A stretch of 64,000 bases of DNA, taken from assembly GCA_030549205.1 (NCBI GenBank), contig JAUKTV010000004.1, positions 62,001-126,000 on the forward strand, given 5' to 3'. Position 1 is the stretch's first letter. The number at the start of each line of letters is the position of its first letter. Shown piece after piece: positions 1 through 13,700 of the stretch. Origin of the DNA: Apiosordaria backusii (taxonomy: Eukaryota > Ascomycota > Sordariomycetes > Sordariales > Lasiosphaeriaceae). The translations under genes were made by a program, and so were the position numbers. The notes beneath the pieces were generated by a model, which was not told the origin of the DNA, did no database searches, and was given only the letters and a program-made list of their open reading frames with translations.

Positions 1-2451
1 CAAGGGAATATGCGGAAGGATACGGGTTGTGTTAACGGGCATGTGTGATGGGGGCCATGGAGTGATTGGTGAGGCTGTGGTGAATTTGGTATGGATTCAA
101 AAGTATAGGAGCATGGGAGGATACCAAGGGGCGATCAAGGGGAGGCAAGCAGTATCCGTAGACATAGTTTCCATCAGAGATGGACGGACAGATAGGGTCC
201 TTTCCTTTGTCACAGCAACTACTAGTGTATGGAGTAGACGAGAGGAGTCTTGAGTAGGCAGAGGGACATGAGGATTATATCACTTCTCTCTGTCGAATGA
301 AAAGTGTACTATCATCAAGTGTCTTGTTGACCATCAAGGCGTCGTGAAGACCTGTGTTTTTGAGCTTCATGACATATCCAATGACCTCATACAACCCCTG
401 CGGCCAAGTGGCACAGAGCTCACCTTTCACTTGCCCTTCTTGCTTCTCAATACTGAGGCAACTTACCTACAGAATGACACCGCAACTAGCAGCTCTTCGC
501 GCAGGGAATCAAATTCTCGACTCCAAACACCGAACAAAACAAATCCATCACCAACGAGCATTCAGCTCTCATACCGGTTATCGCGCCTAGCCCGCTTAAC
601 CCGCTTCCCGGCGGCTCCATTCCCACCCGCTTTACGTCTTCTTTTTCATCGTCATGCTCCTCTGCGGCGGTACCAACTACCAACCCGCTCTTGCTAACTG
701 AGAGTAGTCCGAGGTTGAAGCCGTGAGTAGCGGTGAGCAAAAGGCCTCCAGTTCTCCGGACCGAGGAACAAGCGAGGAGGGAGGGAGGTCGCACCTCGGG
801 CCGCAGAAAGCTATGATGCAAAGCGGCGGCGTGGACGGGGTTGACATGGTGGCTGTTGGCCGCTGAGCTGGTGCGCACGATGGGCGGATGCAGGAGGAAG
901 TCTCCGGCGGCGTAGCGACCAGCATCTAATGAGGTCTTGGCTATGACGCAGCCTACCTAGAGAGGCCCAGACTCTGAGCAATACCCTGGGCAGTTTGGGT
1001 GCCGAGGTTGTTGGCAGTTGTCTGGTGATGGGAGGTGATGTAAGTTTGAAGTTTTGGGGTTTCTTCACAAGTGTGAGATGATGGAGATGGAAATGCAGAG
1101 CGGCCGCTTCAGTGTCACAAATGCAGATATCGCCAACAAGGATGGATGGCGGTTGGTTAAGCAAAGTGTTTACCTTGCTGAAAGCCAACATGACAAAGCC
1201 AGAGGTCAACTCTTGCAGAAAAGTGAAGACTGGTAGAGGCAGTGGTACAGCATGTGGCGGTATTTCTGACAGACAGTGAGGCGGTTGACTACCTACCTTA
1301 CTATGACTTGACAGCAGGTAGGATCAAGAGATGGGGGTTCACAACAGCATCTATGCACTTCAGAATCTGTAGGTGCAAAGCCACGGGCTATTTCCAGAAA
1401 TGCATGCCTCTCTCTCTAGAGCCGCAGAGTCGTGACATGATTGGGGTCTTGGCTGACTGCATATGGTGACAGATGGTATCAACATGTGGCTTCAGACCCA
1501 GTACGAGTAGTTTGCGCACTTGTTTGCTTTCCCCAGCCTCAAAGGTGTATGTCAGTTATACGGCGCCAAACGCCTGTATGGAACTCTCTGGCCAGGTGGA
1601 TGTTGTGTAATGTAGGTTACCATCCCCCAATCAGTCCAAGTGTGTTTATGCAAGCCGACCAACCCGCTTCACACCCGCTCACTCTCAACGGTCATGCATA
1701 TCGGCTTGTTGGCTGCTCACCATCTGGATCACTGCAGTCAATCACCTCGCATCTCAAACCCGCCTTCAACATCATTGATCAATCCGAGCCTACGCAAGTT
1801 ATTTTAGCCCACGTAAAAGCAACCCTTTGGCGTGGGATATGCCACATCCCGTTTCCCCTTCACCGCCAATCCAGTGAACCTCAAATCCGCAGCTGAAGAA
1901 CATCAAACAAATCCGCTGCATGGCCTCGGTAGCACAAAGTAAACAAAACCACCCAACCCCAGCCGCGGGGGATAATCTCATTGGCTTACACAAACGCACA
2001 AAGCGCCATTCCCGCGCCTCTCGGACCCTCCCGTCTTTTTATCCGCGAATAAGCCACCGCCAGCATTGCATGTCACCCTCGCTTGGGGAAAACTGACCAT
2101 ACCTTAGCTGTATGTATGGGGAGAGCTCCGCTTGGTGTGTGTGGTCAAAGTCGGAACCTCAAACAACCGCTGCAGCCGTCCTTCCTCTTGTCGTTTCCCG
2201 CGGTTAGGGGCGCGTCTCCTGTCTTGTTCTCATTGGCTCTCTTAACCGCGACTACACTACCATGCCAGAAAGCAGCTGCTAAAAATTGTCATTGGTCGAA
2301 CCAGATCGGGATGAGATCTGGGGTACACTGGAGACGCGGCAGGAAGCGGAACTACGAATAGCCGCCCGCGGCGGGCTGGGCAGGGTTACAGTGTGGGCGC
2401 TTGCGCTTGTGGAACGACCACAGGGAAGAGAGGAAGAGGAGGACGGCCGCT

Positions 2452-2482
2452 GGCATAGCATGGCATGGCATGGCATGGCATT
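2452..2482. repeat. GGCAT microsatellite
   Basis: A short run of GGCAT/TGGCA pentamers, about five imperfect copies, in the gene-poor left region. No function is inferred. Confidence 0.8.
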
Positions 2483-5400
2483 GCAGAGGTGCTTTGAGCG
2501 CTTGTGTAAATAAAGGCTACCATAGTATGGACGGAGAGGCGGGACGTCTTGCCTTGTGAATGCCATCGGCCTTGTGTTACTTGGGTGGAAGTGACAGACG
2601 CGCGGCTGAGACCATCGCTTGCGCAGTCAGCGTCGCTACGCAGGATGTACACTAGATACCCGTCTTGCAGCTCCTCAGCCACATCGCTTCTTTCTAGGTT
2701 TGTTTGACTTTGTATGAACGTCAAGCAGATCAGATCTGACCATCATGACTTCCATTGATAGACGGAGTCAATCGGTGGTTGATCAAATCGGATCTTGAAA
2801 GGCTCAGTAAGCATCGCGCTGTGGGTTAGACGGGCGCCCCTAACACCTGGTATAACGTCACCCCGTGTCTTTCATCGGCATTTGATGTCCTGTCCTTCAA
2901 GGTGGTGCAACGCGGCGCGACCTCCAGGCCCGGCCAGACCACGGCGGTTTCTTTTGTCGAATTGGATGGGATGAAAGGGAGGAGTGTAGCCATCCCCACA
3001 TTGGTATTCGGTAAGCTGCTGGTGGTGTTTCGGGCTTCCGTGGGTGACCTGAAAAAAGACCTCGAATTGGGAGCTGGATATGGGATTGGTTCTGGAGTCT
3101 GGACCCCAAAATCAACTCGACGCATCATCGATCATGATTGAGAAGGTTGGGCGGGGATTGAGAATGTTTTCGTGGCGCTGGGGTTTGCAAGTCGACGTTA
3201 ACGCCTTCGATGAACGGACAGCCCCGTCGTCGTTGGGGGTTGGTCTGTGTCGTTGTCTTTGATGGTGGTGCACATGTCAAAGTGTCAACGGGGAGTGTCG
3301 TTGTCATTGCGCTGCGCTCGGATCTGAGATCGAATTGCGCAAGACTCCACTGTATCGTAGGCCTCCTGTCTAAGCTCGATCTGGTGGGGGAAGCAACTGC
3401 TAGATGGCCCTGTCCACCTTGCGTCCTCATGCGAGATGAGTTGCTCAGATGTGCAATGTTGGTGGATGGATATCGAAAGCATTGCGGACATGCAGGGATC
3501 GGGAAATTGGACTCAGCGAGGGAAGTGTGGCTGATGCCAGATGATGAAATTCACGATGGCTGTCGATCGTGAGGCAGCCACGGCAGCTTGCGAAATGTGG
3601 GGGTGGGGCTGCCGCTAACGATTTAGCGTCGACCCTCTCAGCAGAGAGCGGAGAAACCCTGGCGTAACCCTACCCCTAGGATTGACCCCTGTCGCTGGAC
3701 TATCACAAGCTTCGTCTTGTTCAACAACACTTCAAGATGGGATTTTGATGTGGATCGGAATTGCACAGTACGATGCCTGTTGACTGAGGTAGGTGGTACA
3801 GGTGATGGCTATCGTCGGACTTTCGTGATGTTGTGGTTGTGTTGCAATACCGTATGCTAGTGCATTGGACTGAAGATATTTTGCCCCTCAACACTACTAA
3901 CTGACCTTCGATGCCCCTCACAATCCATGATCACGAAGCATCAATATCCATCAGCTGAAGAATCGCCCCAAACCACGTACTCCTATTTGTCACCACCAGG
4001 CTGAAAATCTCACCTTCCTTCTTCCATCTAGGTAGCCAGTGTCATGGGGAAGCACAAGAAAACGTTACGTGAGACATGCATTACACAGCTTGTATAATCG
4101 TGTGTCCATACCGGCATTTCACTGGCCTGTCTCACACCCATACGAGTTTGCCGTGTCGAAAAAACGCATCTCTGTCACAGCCACTATTTCCCAGCTCCCA
4201 GAGCTCTTGGAGGGGCAGTTACCAAGGAAAAATACCGACACAGCACCGAGCTTGTGGTTGGTGGTGTCAAGCAAGCTGGAAGCTGCGAGTTTGGTTGGAC
4301 AGGAGCTCACCCCGCCTTCTTCCAGCTCTCTTGGTCTGCCTTTTGGATCTGCCTCCGGGTGTCCAATCACGGCGTGCGCTTTCGACTTGCTTGGAACAGA
4401 CACCGACTCAAGGAAAAGTTTGTTCAGATGCGGCATTTGGATGGTTGTTTGGGGTCTGGATTTGCCTCGGGAGTTGAAGCCATACACCCATCAGCTGCAG
4501 TATGTCAAAAGAAAAAGAAACGGAGGCGGTGTATGCGGCACATTGACAGGACAGAGCTCGGTGTCAAAAGCCGGCAGGTTGACCTCGGGAGGCGCCCGGT
4601 CGGCCGTTTGTGCCCGGTGGTTGGCCACGGGAAAAGCCTATCGCTGAGCCGCGAACTGAATGTCAAGTTTCACATGAAAAGTCTTTCATTCATTCTCATA
4701 TCAATGTGAGATGCAACCAGCCAATTCTCGCCCAATGCAGATACGAACAGAAGAAGAAAAACTGCCGAAGTTTATTTTTGGTGAGGTGATATCAGAAAGC
4801 GCACTGATGTCTTGTTCTAAGGTTGCTTCTGATACAATGAAACTTCCGTGATATGAGGGTGGCAGGTCAGTTTGAAACGAGGTTCGGACTCAAGCTAGTG
4901 CCTGTTCGGATGGATGACACTTACCCCGGATTTTGGCCATATCGGGGGACTGGTTGAAGGAAAACGAACAGTTCTGGAAGACGGTTACATCGAATAATCA
5001 GATGGAAAAAAAAATGTCTTCGTGACTTGCATCGTCGGCACCGTCGTTGCCGGCTGCCGCCATCAATATCTTCATGTGAAAGCTGGCAGTGCTCTCTGTT
5101 TTCTGCTGAAGGTGTGTCAGCAACGGCAATGCGGCAGCCCAATCGGTGTTTTTCAGAGCTCGGCTCGGCAATGACCCCCAAAGGAGCTACCAAGTTCTAT
5201 CTTTCTGTGTATGCACATCAAATTGGAAGGGTTCACACCTCAGGCAAAAGAGAGGCGCAGCTTCTCTGGGGAAGCGGACAGGGTGGGAGCTGCCCCTGAG
5301 TGCTTGCTACTGCGACCTTGTAATGACGGCTTCACAAAGGGCTGAAACGAAACATTGAGCAAACAAAAAGTCAGATGCGAGGCTCAGGGGTATTGGGTCT

Positions 5401-7386
5401 TGTTGCGGTCCATTGTTGTTGCTTTTGTCATCACCGCCCTCCCGTGATTGCACTTGACCACTGCTACAAGACCTTTTGTCCCTCTTCCACAATCTCCGTT
5501 TTTTTTGGTGTGTTACCATGCAGTCAAAGCTCATGTGGCTACCCACGGCGAAATAAACACGCGGTTTCCCATTGTCTGAGACCTTGGTTGCTCGTGTACT
5601 AGTTGCCCCTCCACATGATCCAGGCAGGGTGACCCGCCGTATTGGTGATACCCCTCAAGATCGCTCAGAGACGATAACGATAAGATCAGCCCCTGGCGAA
5701 ATAAACGATGGCCAACTTTGTTTCGATCATCATCCGCATCCAACCAGAGGATCGCTGGTTGGGGAGGTGTTGTTTTAACTGCTGCTCATCACCGACATCG
5801 TTTCGTTTCATGGCGATGCGGTGAGTGGGAGACGGCTTGGCATCACCATCTGAGGGTTTTTCAGGGGCTCCCTGCGCCGAAACGAGGATTCAAGCAAGCC
5901 GCCACCGTTGCAGTCCCCCTGTCCCTAGCCCCACTGTTAGCAAACCTTATTTCTTCTTGGCCATTTGTTCGGATCATCTGTTGGGCCCTAACAGCTACCC
6001 CACCTTGCCATTGCTCCGCACGAACAAGCAAGAAGAATTGATTGCTGTGCCCAAATATTGGCGTGCTGGTGCTACAGATCATCTCGTGTGTACGCCCTCA
6101 TTGACGGCATTCCGGCATCGGCTCACCGCTCGCCCTGGTGTCGATCGCCGGGAAGAAGGTTACGAGCAATTTACAGGTTCGAGACTGGATGTCTAAAATA
6201 TCCGGGCCATGGATCAAGCAAGATATCACGAATTGCCACTTCCATCGTGGAGTACGAGGTGAGCTGGGTGGCTGTTGCAGAGTGTCATTGTACTGACCGC
6301 TACTATGAAGAATTGTCAGGTGCGTGGATGCCCAGTGCCAGCAAAGCCGGTGAGGCTATCTCACGGCTGCAGTTTGGTCCAATATCTCGGATTGATGCGT
6401 GGTTTTTGATGCTTCTTCGGATGGCGCATTGCGGTCTGATTGGGCTGGAACGCTCGCTGCCCTTCTATGACAACCACGACGCACACAACACAGTGTTCGC
6501 CATACAAGTGCGTTTTAGAGGCAGATCAACCAGAAGTGCAGTCACCCAAGCCCAATCACTACAGGGAATGATCCTGTGTCTATGAGCATCTTCATACAGT
6601 TCAACTCCTGAAATCGCCTTCCAGAGATTCTTGAACGAACCGCATTCGGAAGAAACACAACCCCTCCGCTTGTTTCATGTCCGAACGTTGAGGGTGCAAC
6701 CAGCCAATCACGTCCATGGGGACCCGGACTGCTGGCAGTCGAGAATCTGGCATCCAAGAAGCTGGCCAACCATTCATCTCAGGGGTTACGCATCGCGTGG
6801 ATATCGGCATGGATCAAATGCACACCTACAGCCAGCCAAAGCAGGGTGGCACCAGCCTTTTTCAGGGCGGAAGGGCACAAGGGAAATGCTCGCCAGCAGA
6901 GCTGCAGATACCTCCTATCCCTATGACTCGGTCCCACGCATCTTGGATGCAGGTGTCTAACTGAGAAGTTCGAGGTCAGACGCAGCTGCCACACCACGTT
7001 GAGTGTTCCTTGTGCCTCATAAAGTGTCACCTGTCATCCCTTTTTCCTTTACTCTGGAATCCACAACCCCATTTTGTCCATTCTTTGGGGAAATAGGATT
7101 GTTATCCGTCCTTATATCGAACTTTTTTTTATTGCGCCGAACCAGTTCCTTGACTCGGCAGCTCATCCCTTTCGTGCTTCAACACATCTCACACAAGGCA
7201 CACAAACCCCTTGGTCAAGGCCGGTCCTATAGAATTATCACGGCTCCCTTCACACGCTCCCTTCTGTAAGTTGTGGCAACTCATCATTTCCCTCTCCCTT
7301 TCCTGAGTGAACGAGGACACTGGAGCCTGGATATGTGCATGGTGCCTCTCTGCGGCCTACAAAACTCGATGACAACGCCAGTCATG

Positions 7387-7416
7387 ATCAGCACCATCAG
7401 CACCATCAGCACCATC
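7387..7416. repeat. ATCAGCACC trinucleotide-based repeat
   Basis: Three to four direct copies of the 9-bp unit ATCAGCACC. It lies inside a small open frame (7335-7814) that has no other coding support, so it is treated as a simple repeat. Confidence 0.8.
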
Positions 7417-9480
7417 CAACACCAGGCAGTAGCACGATAATTTTATGTGACCCACCAGCCACCAAACTGCATCGACCAGACCCCAACAGCGCATCTACCC
7501 GAAATCCAGTGTCACGGCTACCGCTTGGCCGTTCTCTAATCTCGTCATCATACCGATCAAACAAGCAGCTTATTTCTCTCTGCCTCTCACTAGGAAGCCC
7601 GTCAACCATCCTTTGCAAACCCTTGGATTGTTTGGCAGTCCAGCCCATCCCATTGGACCTATCGCATATCGTGAGTGAGTCGCTTGTCTTTTTTTATTTT
7701 GTACTGTGGTATTTGTTTGGCCAAGACCCCACTGGCTTCGCCCCCCGCTTGCCGCTGCGACTGTTGCGACAAGAGCAACCAGCACGAATCAATGGCCCCC
7801 TGAGCGCCGACTGACAAGTGGTACTGGGCGACAGCTCGAACACACAGCGGAAGCGACAGCAAAGACAGAGCCCTTTGGCGCGCGACTGTTGACACCCCGG
7901 TCCAGCCACCTATCCAGTTTACCGCTCTACCGCCTTACCGCGGACCCGCAATCCTTAATTCCATCGTCGCAATCAACATCGACACTACATATTAAACGCG
8001 TCCGGAGCCCACCAAGGCCGAGTCCAGAATATCCAGACGTTGCAGCAGTGCTCTCCTCGCGGTGCCCTTTTCTTATTGTCTATTTCCTAATCTGTCCACG
8101 CATCCGCCGGTTCGGAGCACCATTCCCATTTTGTATTTTGTGCATTGCATTTACACACGGCATCAACCAAGACCGACTTAATCAATTCTCCTCCGGCATT
8201 TCTCGGCATCATCGACCAGTCTCGACCCCGACAGCAGACCACAGCAAACGCTCGACTCGAAAACTCCACGAGTTGTGCACGGATAGGCCCTGTCGATATC
8301 CGCTGACTCGTATCACATTTATTTTTTAATCGCCTGTCGATCGTGCGCTTTGGACCGCTTCGACTCTCTTAACAGCGAGTCATCCCGATAGCGGATTGAT
8401 TCCCTTTGGATTTTCAGCACCACCACGCAAACCAGCAGAAGCCAGTCTCCGAGACCCGGCCCCGTGTCCTGTCCGCTCCAACCTCGGCAGGTTATCTCCA
8501 CTTTTTCCGGGATCGCCACCGCGCCGGCGCAAGCTGCGACTTGTCACCCGCCAATCCAATCACTCTATTCCAGTCAGTGCCAGCTTGTTCATGTTGACAC
8601 CGGAACCTCGTCAAAAACGCACGTTTACCCCGAAAGACTTCTCTCTTCCTCGTTTCTCAGCTTTTTGTTTGCCTTCCTTGCCTCTTGAGGCGTTTCGATT
8701 TTTTTGCGAGTTTTCCTGCTTGCTTTCCGGACTTGTCCGCTCTCTCGAACTTCTCTACGGCTCCCTCACTGCATCCCTGATTGGTCGGTGCATTTTCCTT
8801 GGCCCTCAGCAATCGCAGAGCAATCCAGAATCCAGCCAGACAAGCCCAGAGCCCAGAAGCCGCTGATCGCGCGCCCATCCCCGGTCCCGACCGATACAGC
8901 GGGCCACCACAACATCCACACACAAACACCCTGGACTGCCCAGAGTGCCCACGCACCCCCTGTGCCGCTGCAACCCCTGCCATCCTTGTCCGCCTGGAAC
9001 TCAGCCTCGTCCCCGTGGACAGTGCCGTCACCCCCCAGTCGCACTGAGCACTTTTGGGCAAAAAGCCACTGAGACACGCACCTACAGACACCCCTGTGGA
9101 AGCCTCCCAGTGCGGCCTTTGCTGGAACACCACCTGTCGTTCAGCCTTTTAGACAGCTTTGCCGAGCCCGTTCACACGGCCGCTACCCCAACATTTACAC
9201 CCAGAGCTTCGCCCGCACGGCCTTTTCGTGAGCCCGTTGCGTTCTTAGTTGTTGTTTTCCCTAAACAGACCCCTGTGTGGAGTCACTTCCCTCCGAGTCC
9301 GCCTGAGTTCATACATAACTCCAGGACATCTCCATTTCGTCATCCTATCTTCCATTGCCTTTCACTATCCAAACAACAAGACAGTCAAAGAGAGACACAG
9401 TCGGGTACTTGTTTCTCCAACCGTCACCAACATCGACGACTTACACACACCAAACTACACACCTCACACACACGTCCACC

Positions 9481-10743
9481 ATGGAGTCGATACCATCAAC
9501 CTACATCAGCCCTGCTGACCTCAATGCTGCCGCCCTGGAAAGCTTTGTCTACACGAGAGTCGACAAGGAGATGATTAGGTACCTCGCCAAGGCCGCTTTC
9601 AATGTTATCCAGTGCGACCCAACCATGATGCCACCACCACCGGCGCAGGAGAGCAGGAGCAGCTCCAGACTCCCTTCCCCACCCAGGACACCACCACCAA
9701 GAGCCGTTCGTTGCGAGGATGGGAGTCTGCCAACCCTGGAGGAGTTCATCACCCAGCTCGTCCGCACATCTAACGTTCAAGTCCCCACTCTCATGTCGAC
9801 CCTCGTCTACCTCAACCGCCTCAAGACCCGCCTTCAGCCCATGGCGAAGGGTCTCCGGTGCACCACCCACCGTATCTTCCTCGCGGCTCTCATCCTCGCC
9901 GCCAAGTACCTCAACGACAGCTCGCCCAAGAACAAGCACTGGGCCAACTACAGCTACATCTCCAACCACATCTACAACTTTGGCTTCTCCCGGACCGAGG
10001 TCAACCTGATGGAGAAGCAGCTGCTTTTCCTTCTCGACTGGGACCTCCGCATCACCGAGGAGGATCTCTACCGCGAGCTTGATTACTTTCTCGCTCCCAT
10101 CAAGTACGAGATCGAAGCCAAGGTCGAAGCCAAGATGCGCCACGCCGCCAAGAGGGAACTCGAGCGTCAAGCCGCCCAGCAGCAGCGCCAGATGGAGGAA
10201 GAGGAGGCCTGGATCCGCGTCGCCCGCGAGACGTCCATCGCTGTCTCCGCCGAGCAAGCCTATGCCACCCCATCATCAAGGGGGTCTTCCCGGTCCCGCA
10301 TGGCAGGGTACAGCAGCCGTGGTTCTTCTCGGGAGCCATCCCCGCCGGGGTTGTACTCCTCCAGCTCCTCCTACGCCAGCAGTGTCACCTCTTCCCGGGC
10401 TACCACTCCCGAAGGTGATGAGACGGACATGGGCGTTGCTGCTCAGATGAAGGACGCCTCCGAGCCTTACATTTATTCCTCTTCTGCATACCAACAAGAT
10501 GGCTTGTACGACTCGCCGGTCGAGGTCTTGCCTTGCGTGCCGGAGAAGGATGCGATTTACACTGTTCACTCTCACTCTCACTCTCACCACTCTAGAAAAG
10601 CGAGCAGCAGGGGTCACAAGTTGCTGCCGTATGAGATCCCGACTTCTGGGCATGTGTCGGAGGATGGGAAGGTGGTGAAGAAGAGTGGTGGGGGGATGAA
10701 GCAGATGTTTGGGAGGATGTTTAATGGGGTTACTGTGCGATGA
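9481..10743 (+). CDS. PCL/PHO80-type cyclin
   Basis: Single-exon gene of 420 residues. The ATG at 9481 sits in a strong context (ccaccATGG). The frame is open 126 nt further upstream, but that part is Thr/His-rich leader-like sequence. The cyclin box spans roughly residues 85-195. It has the signatures of Pho85-partner cyclins: VPTLMSTLVYLNRL, then CTTHRIFLAALILAAKY, then a Trp-Asp (LLDWDLRI) after the fourth helix. The C-terminal half is low-complexity, rich in Ser/Arg/Gln, with an HSHSHSHH run. In fungi such cyclins activate the Pho85/PhoA kinase in cell-cycle, polarity or phosphate control. Which of these applies here cannot be told. A truncated relative lies at 63247-63651. Confidence 0.88.
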   Translation: MESIPSTYISPADLNAAALESFVYTRVDKEMIRYLAKAAFNVIQCDPTMMPPPPAQESRSSSRLPSPPRTPPPRAVRCEDGSLPTLEEFITQLVRTSNVQVPTLMSTLVYLNRLKTRLQPMAKGLRCTTHRIFLAALILAAKYLNDSSPKNKHWANYSYISNHIYNFGFSRTEVNLMEKQLLFLLDWDLRITEEDLYRELDYFLAPIKYEIEAKVEAKMRHAAKRELERQAAQQQRQMEEEEAWIRVARETSIAVSAEQAYATPSSRGSSRSRMAGYSSRGSSREPSPPGLYSSSSSYASSVTSSRATTPEGDETDMGVAAQMKDASEPYIYSSSAYQQDGLYDSPVEVLPCVPEKDAIYTVHSHSHSHHSRKASSRGHKLLPYEIPTSGHVSEDGKVVKKSGGGMKQMFGRMFNGVTVR

Positions 10744-13700
10744 ATAAGCACATTGGGGAAGGAAAGAGGATAACGACCGTGACGACGATTTCTTTTATAT
10801 CATTTCACTTAATATCTCACAGCATTAAAAAGTGGAGTTTGGGGTTTTTATCTCTTGGAGAGCTTTTTTTTTTTTTTTTGGGAAGACAGAGGGATAAAGA
10901 GAGAAAAAAGCGACGGTGTTTGGTTTTTTTGCATGGAAGCAAGCAAGCAAAGCAAGCACACTGGCGTTTGGGGATCAATAGGAAGGGGGGGGGGGGGGGA
11001 TATATTTGCATCATTGGGATCAAAGGAAGGGGGGATGTTTGGTTTTTTCCTTTTGTCATCATCACATCACTACATATTTCTCGCATTTGTAGTTATATAT
11101 GATGGGCATTAGCATACTTGGGAGGGGGGATAGGAGGGATTTAATAGCGAGCAAAGACACCAACACTTTTTTGTCTATATCAACACGCAAACTTCATCGA
11201 GTCTTTGAGAGAGAGAGAGAGAGAGATGATGGTACATCATACCAAATACGTTAACACCACAAACAAACCCGTAAAATGATAATAGAAGAAAGTAATTCAC
11301 GCACACTTGCTGTTCATTTGTTTCATCCTCGCTTGTCAAGAGTTGCATGACTGGTCACGAACGGGCGGTCTCGCAATTGTGCATAAACTCCGCATGGGTG
11401 AGGTGGGTTAGCAAGTGTGGGATTGGGCATTCGCTATCAGGAATCAGGCACGAGAGAGGTCTCCAGACCTATCATGCTGACCGCCAGCCTGTTGGGCCAT
11501 AGGTACAGCAAAGTCAGGTGGTTGGGGGGGGTCATTCACCGTTACCCCGTTGTGTTGTTATTGTCATGCTTTGCCTTGACGATACTAATGATGCAGGAAT
11601 AAATGGCGGTGGGTGTATATCCATCCTGCCACGTCAGAACGTTGCTTGTTTGAGGAGCCCCTATTTGCTGCAATGGTTGGCAGTAGTGCAGTCGTTGTTG
11701 TTGTTACCCCGCACCACCACACGACACGGTGACCGCAAAGTCAATATCGCACATGGATACTGCACGTTGACAGTGATTTGTGCATTTTGTATGTATGTGT
11801 GTGTTGACAAGACCCATTTGCCCGACCATTATTCTCCCTTGAAGTACGCGCACCATCAAGACGTGCATCCGGTTTCGCACATGCCCAAAGCTCCAAAAGT
11901 CAACTGTGTGATGACCGGCCCGGCCCCCCCTAGGCCGTCTTTCACGGGCAACCACCTCCACAAAGACCCCTCTTTCTAGATACATAAGATACCTAACAAC
12001 AACGCGCCGCACAACAACCAAGCCGGCATTTACACTTTTGCGGTCCGGGGTCAAGAGGGTCAAGACACCAACCAGGCTGGCCAGCCAGCCCTCCATGACG
12101 ATGGAAGCCTTGCGCAGGGCCCAAGAGGCTGGGTCGGGTTGATGCTTGTCTTACACAACAATGATATGCCGGAAAACACTGACTGAAACTTGCACTTTCT
12201 TACATTCCAGCACAGTTTCACCAGGGAAAAGAGCCTCACGTCAGCCTCGGCGACTTGCTCATATCATCGGGAACGGGGACTGCCATTGAGGCTCAAGGTC
12301 TTTGCAGCTGGCAGAGTGTGAAATGTATGCCACCTCGGATGTTGTCAATATGACTGGGCAAATCGTATTGCGATGTGAGCTGCTGTTGACTTCAGCCACT
12401 TTGCAAAAAGCCCATTGAGGCAGATAGGCTCTGCGTATTGAACTGTAGGTAAGTAGGGTAGTAGGTAAGCAATGCATGGCATTTTGGTGGTCAGCATCTT
12501 ATTCTCTCTTTGGCCCTCTTTGGCTGGCTTGGTACCTGCCTGACTCGAGGCGAGGCGCCTCACTGTTCAGGCAGGCAATCTACACTCGACCCAGGGTCTG
12601 GAGTCAAATCTGTCATCGATGCCTGCCCCGGGATTCCGTCTCATTACTCACCAGAAGGCTAATAGAATGAGGCGCTCTGCACGACGTAATTGCGCTTGGA
12701 TGTTCTGAGGCGGATTGTCTTTGTCGTGTTGTGAGGTCTACCCCTGAGCTGCCCCTGAAGAGCCACTTACAGCAGGGTTTCCGTTTCGGGAATGCATACC
12801 GCTGAAACCCTTCTCTTAGAGCTTCCTTTGTACGTACAGCCGTTTCGCCTTGCCGTAGACTAACGGAAGAAATTAATGACGGTTGAGGGATCTCGGTATG
12901 ATATCCTCAACCTCGTTGCAGAAAGTGCAAACCTTTGTTGGTGGGTGGCTTTTCGTGGCTTTCTTACTCTGCAGTTGACTGTTGGTTTACGATAACGGGC
13001 CAAGGGTTATCGAGGCGGGGTGTCCTGCAGCAGTGGTGATAGCGATACCGATAAGGATGACAGGCAGTTTCGGGGACGACAGGAAGGATCGCGATTGGTT
13101 TCCCTCAAAAGATGTGCCTTGCATTTCTACCCTGCTCTTCCGATCGGGAAATCATCAAAAATTCGATATAAGCCACAGGGCAAACTCGTAGGAGAAAATC
13201 GTGTTGTGTTGGGTTGCTTTGCCGAACGCGCAAGTGTGCAGGCGGGAGGCGAAGCACTGCCACAGATCTGGAAGCGGGACGGACGCGCTGGAATACGGAG
13301 ATATCAATATTGAGATAGTCGTATCGTATTGTTTGGGTTGATAACGACGATGATTGCGACGACAGGGTGGAGGCGATAATTGGTATAATGATGTGTCCAC
13401 AACACCGCGGCGATGCAAGCAGGGTTTTTGTTGGGGGGATACCCTTCCAGAGGTGATATCGTAGGCGTTGATGGGGGTGTGGCTGTTTCGTGTTCTCGTG
13501 ATGATCAGGGCATTAGAGTGCTGGATTGGGTGCCAAGAGTTGAAGATAGGAAGTCACTCGGAAAGAGCACGCACTGTGTGGCTCGTGCAGAGGTGTTGGT
13601 TCTTGGCACGCTTGGCTGACTCATCTTTCCGAACGACAGCAGACGCTCTATGAGATGGCTCATGATGAATGGACAGGTCACACAACTAACGAGGCTTGTT

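Larger units (their letters stand above)
1..9480. other. Gene-poor 9.5-kb region upstream of the cyclin gene
   Basis: No convincing protein-coding gene is visible on either strand. The longer open frames (for example 1441-1896, 4039-4647 and 6058-6585, all +) overlap open frames in other phases, start in arbitrary places and show no recognisable domain. From about 7.3 kb the + strand becomes rich in C and pyrimidine tracts (CCACC, CTCTC, TTTCC). That is typical of long fungal promoters and 5' leaders, so the last 1-2 kb probably belong to the promoter and leader of the cyclin gene at 9481. Small simple repeats are listed separately. A non-coding transcript or a heavily spliced gene cannot be excluded by eye. 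Confidence 0.55.

Noticed and set aside
4039..4709. 202-codon and overlapping 151- and 133-codon open frames
   Set aside because: Three phases and the opposite strand are all open over the same stretch, with no domain and no good start. This is typical of stop-poor non-coding sequence.
6058..6585. 175-codon open frame
   Set aside because: No domain, and the composition matches the surrounding non-coding DNA. No intron model gives a better protein.
9496..10257. 253-codon frame antisense to the cyclin gene
   Set aside because: A mirror of a GC3-rich coding region. The sense strand has a clear cyclin box.
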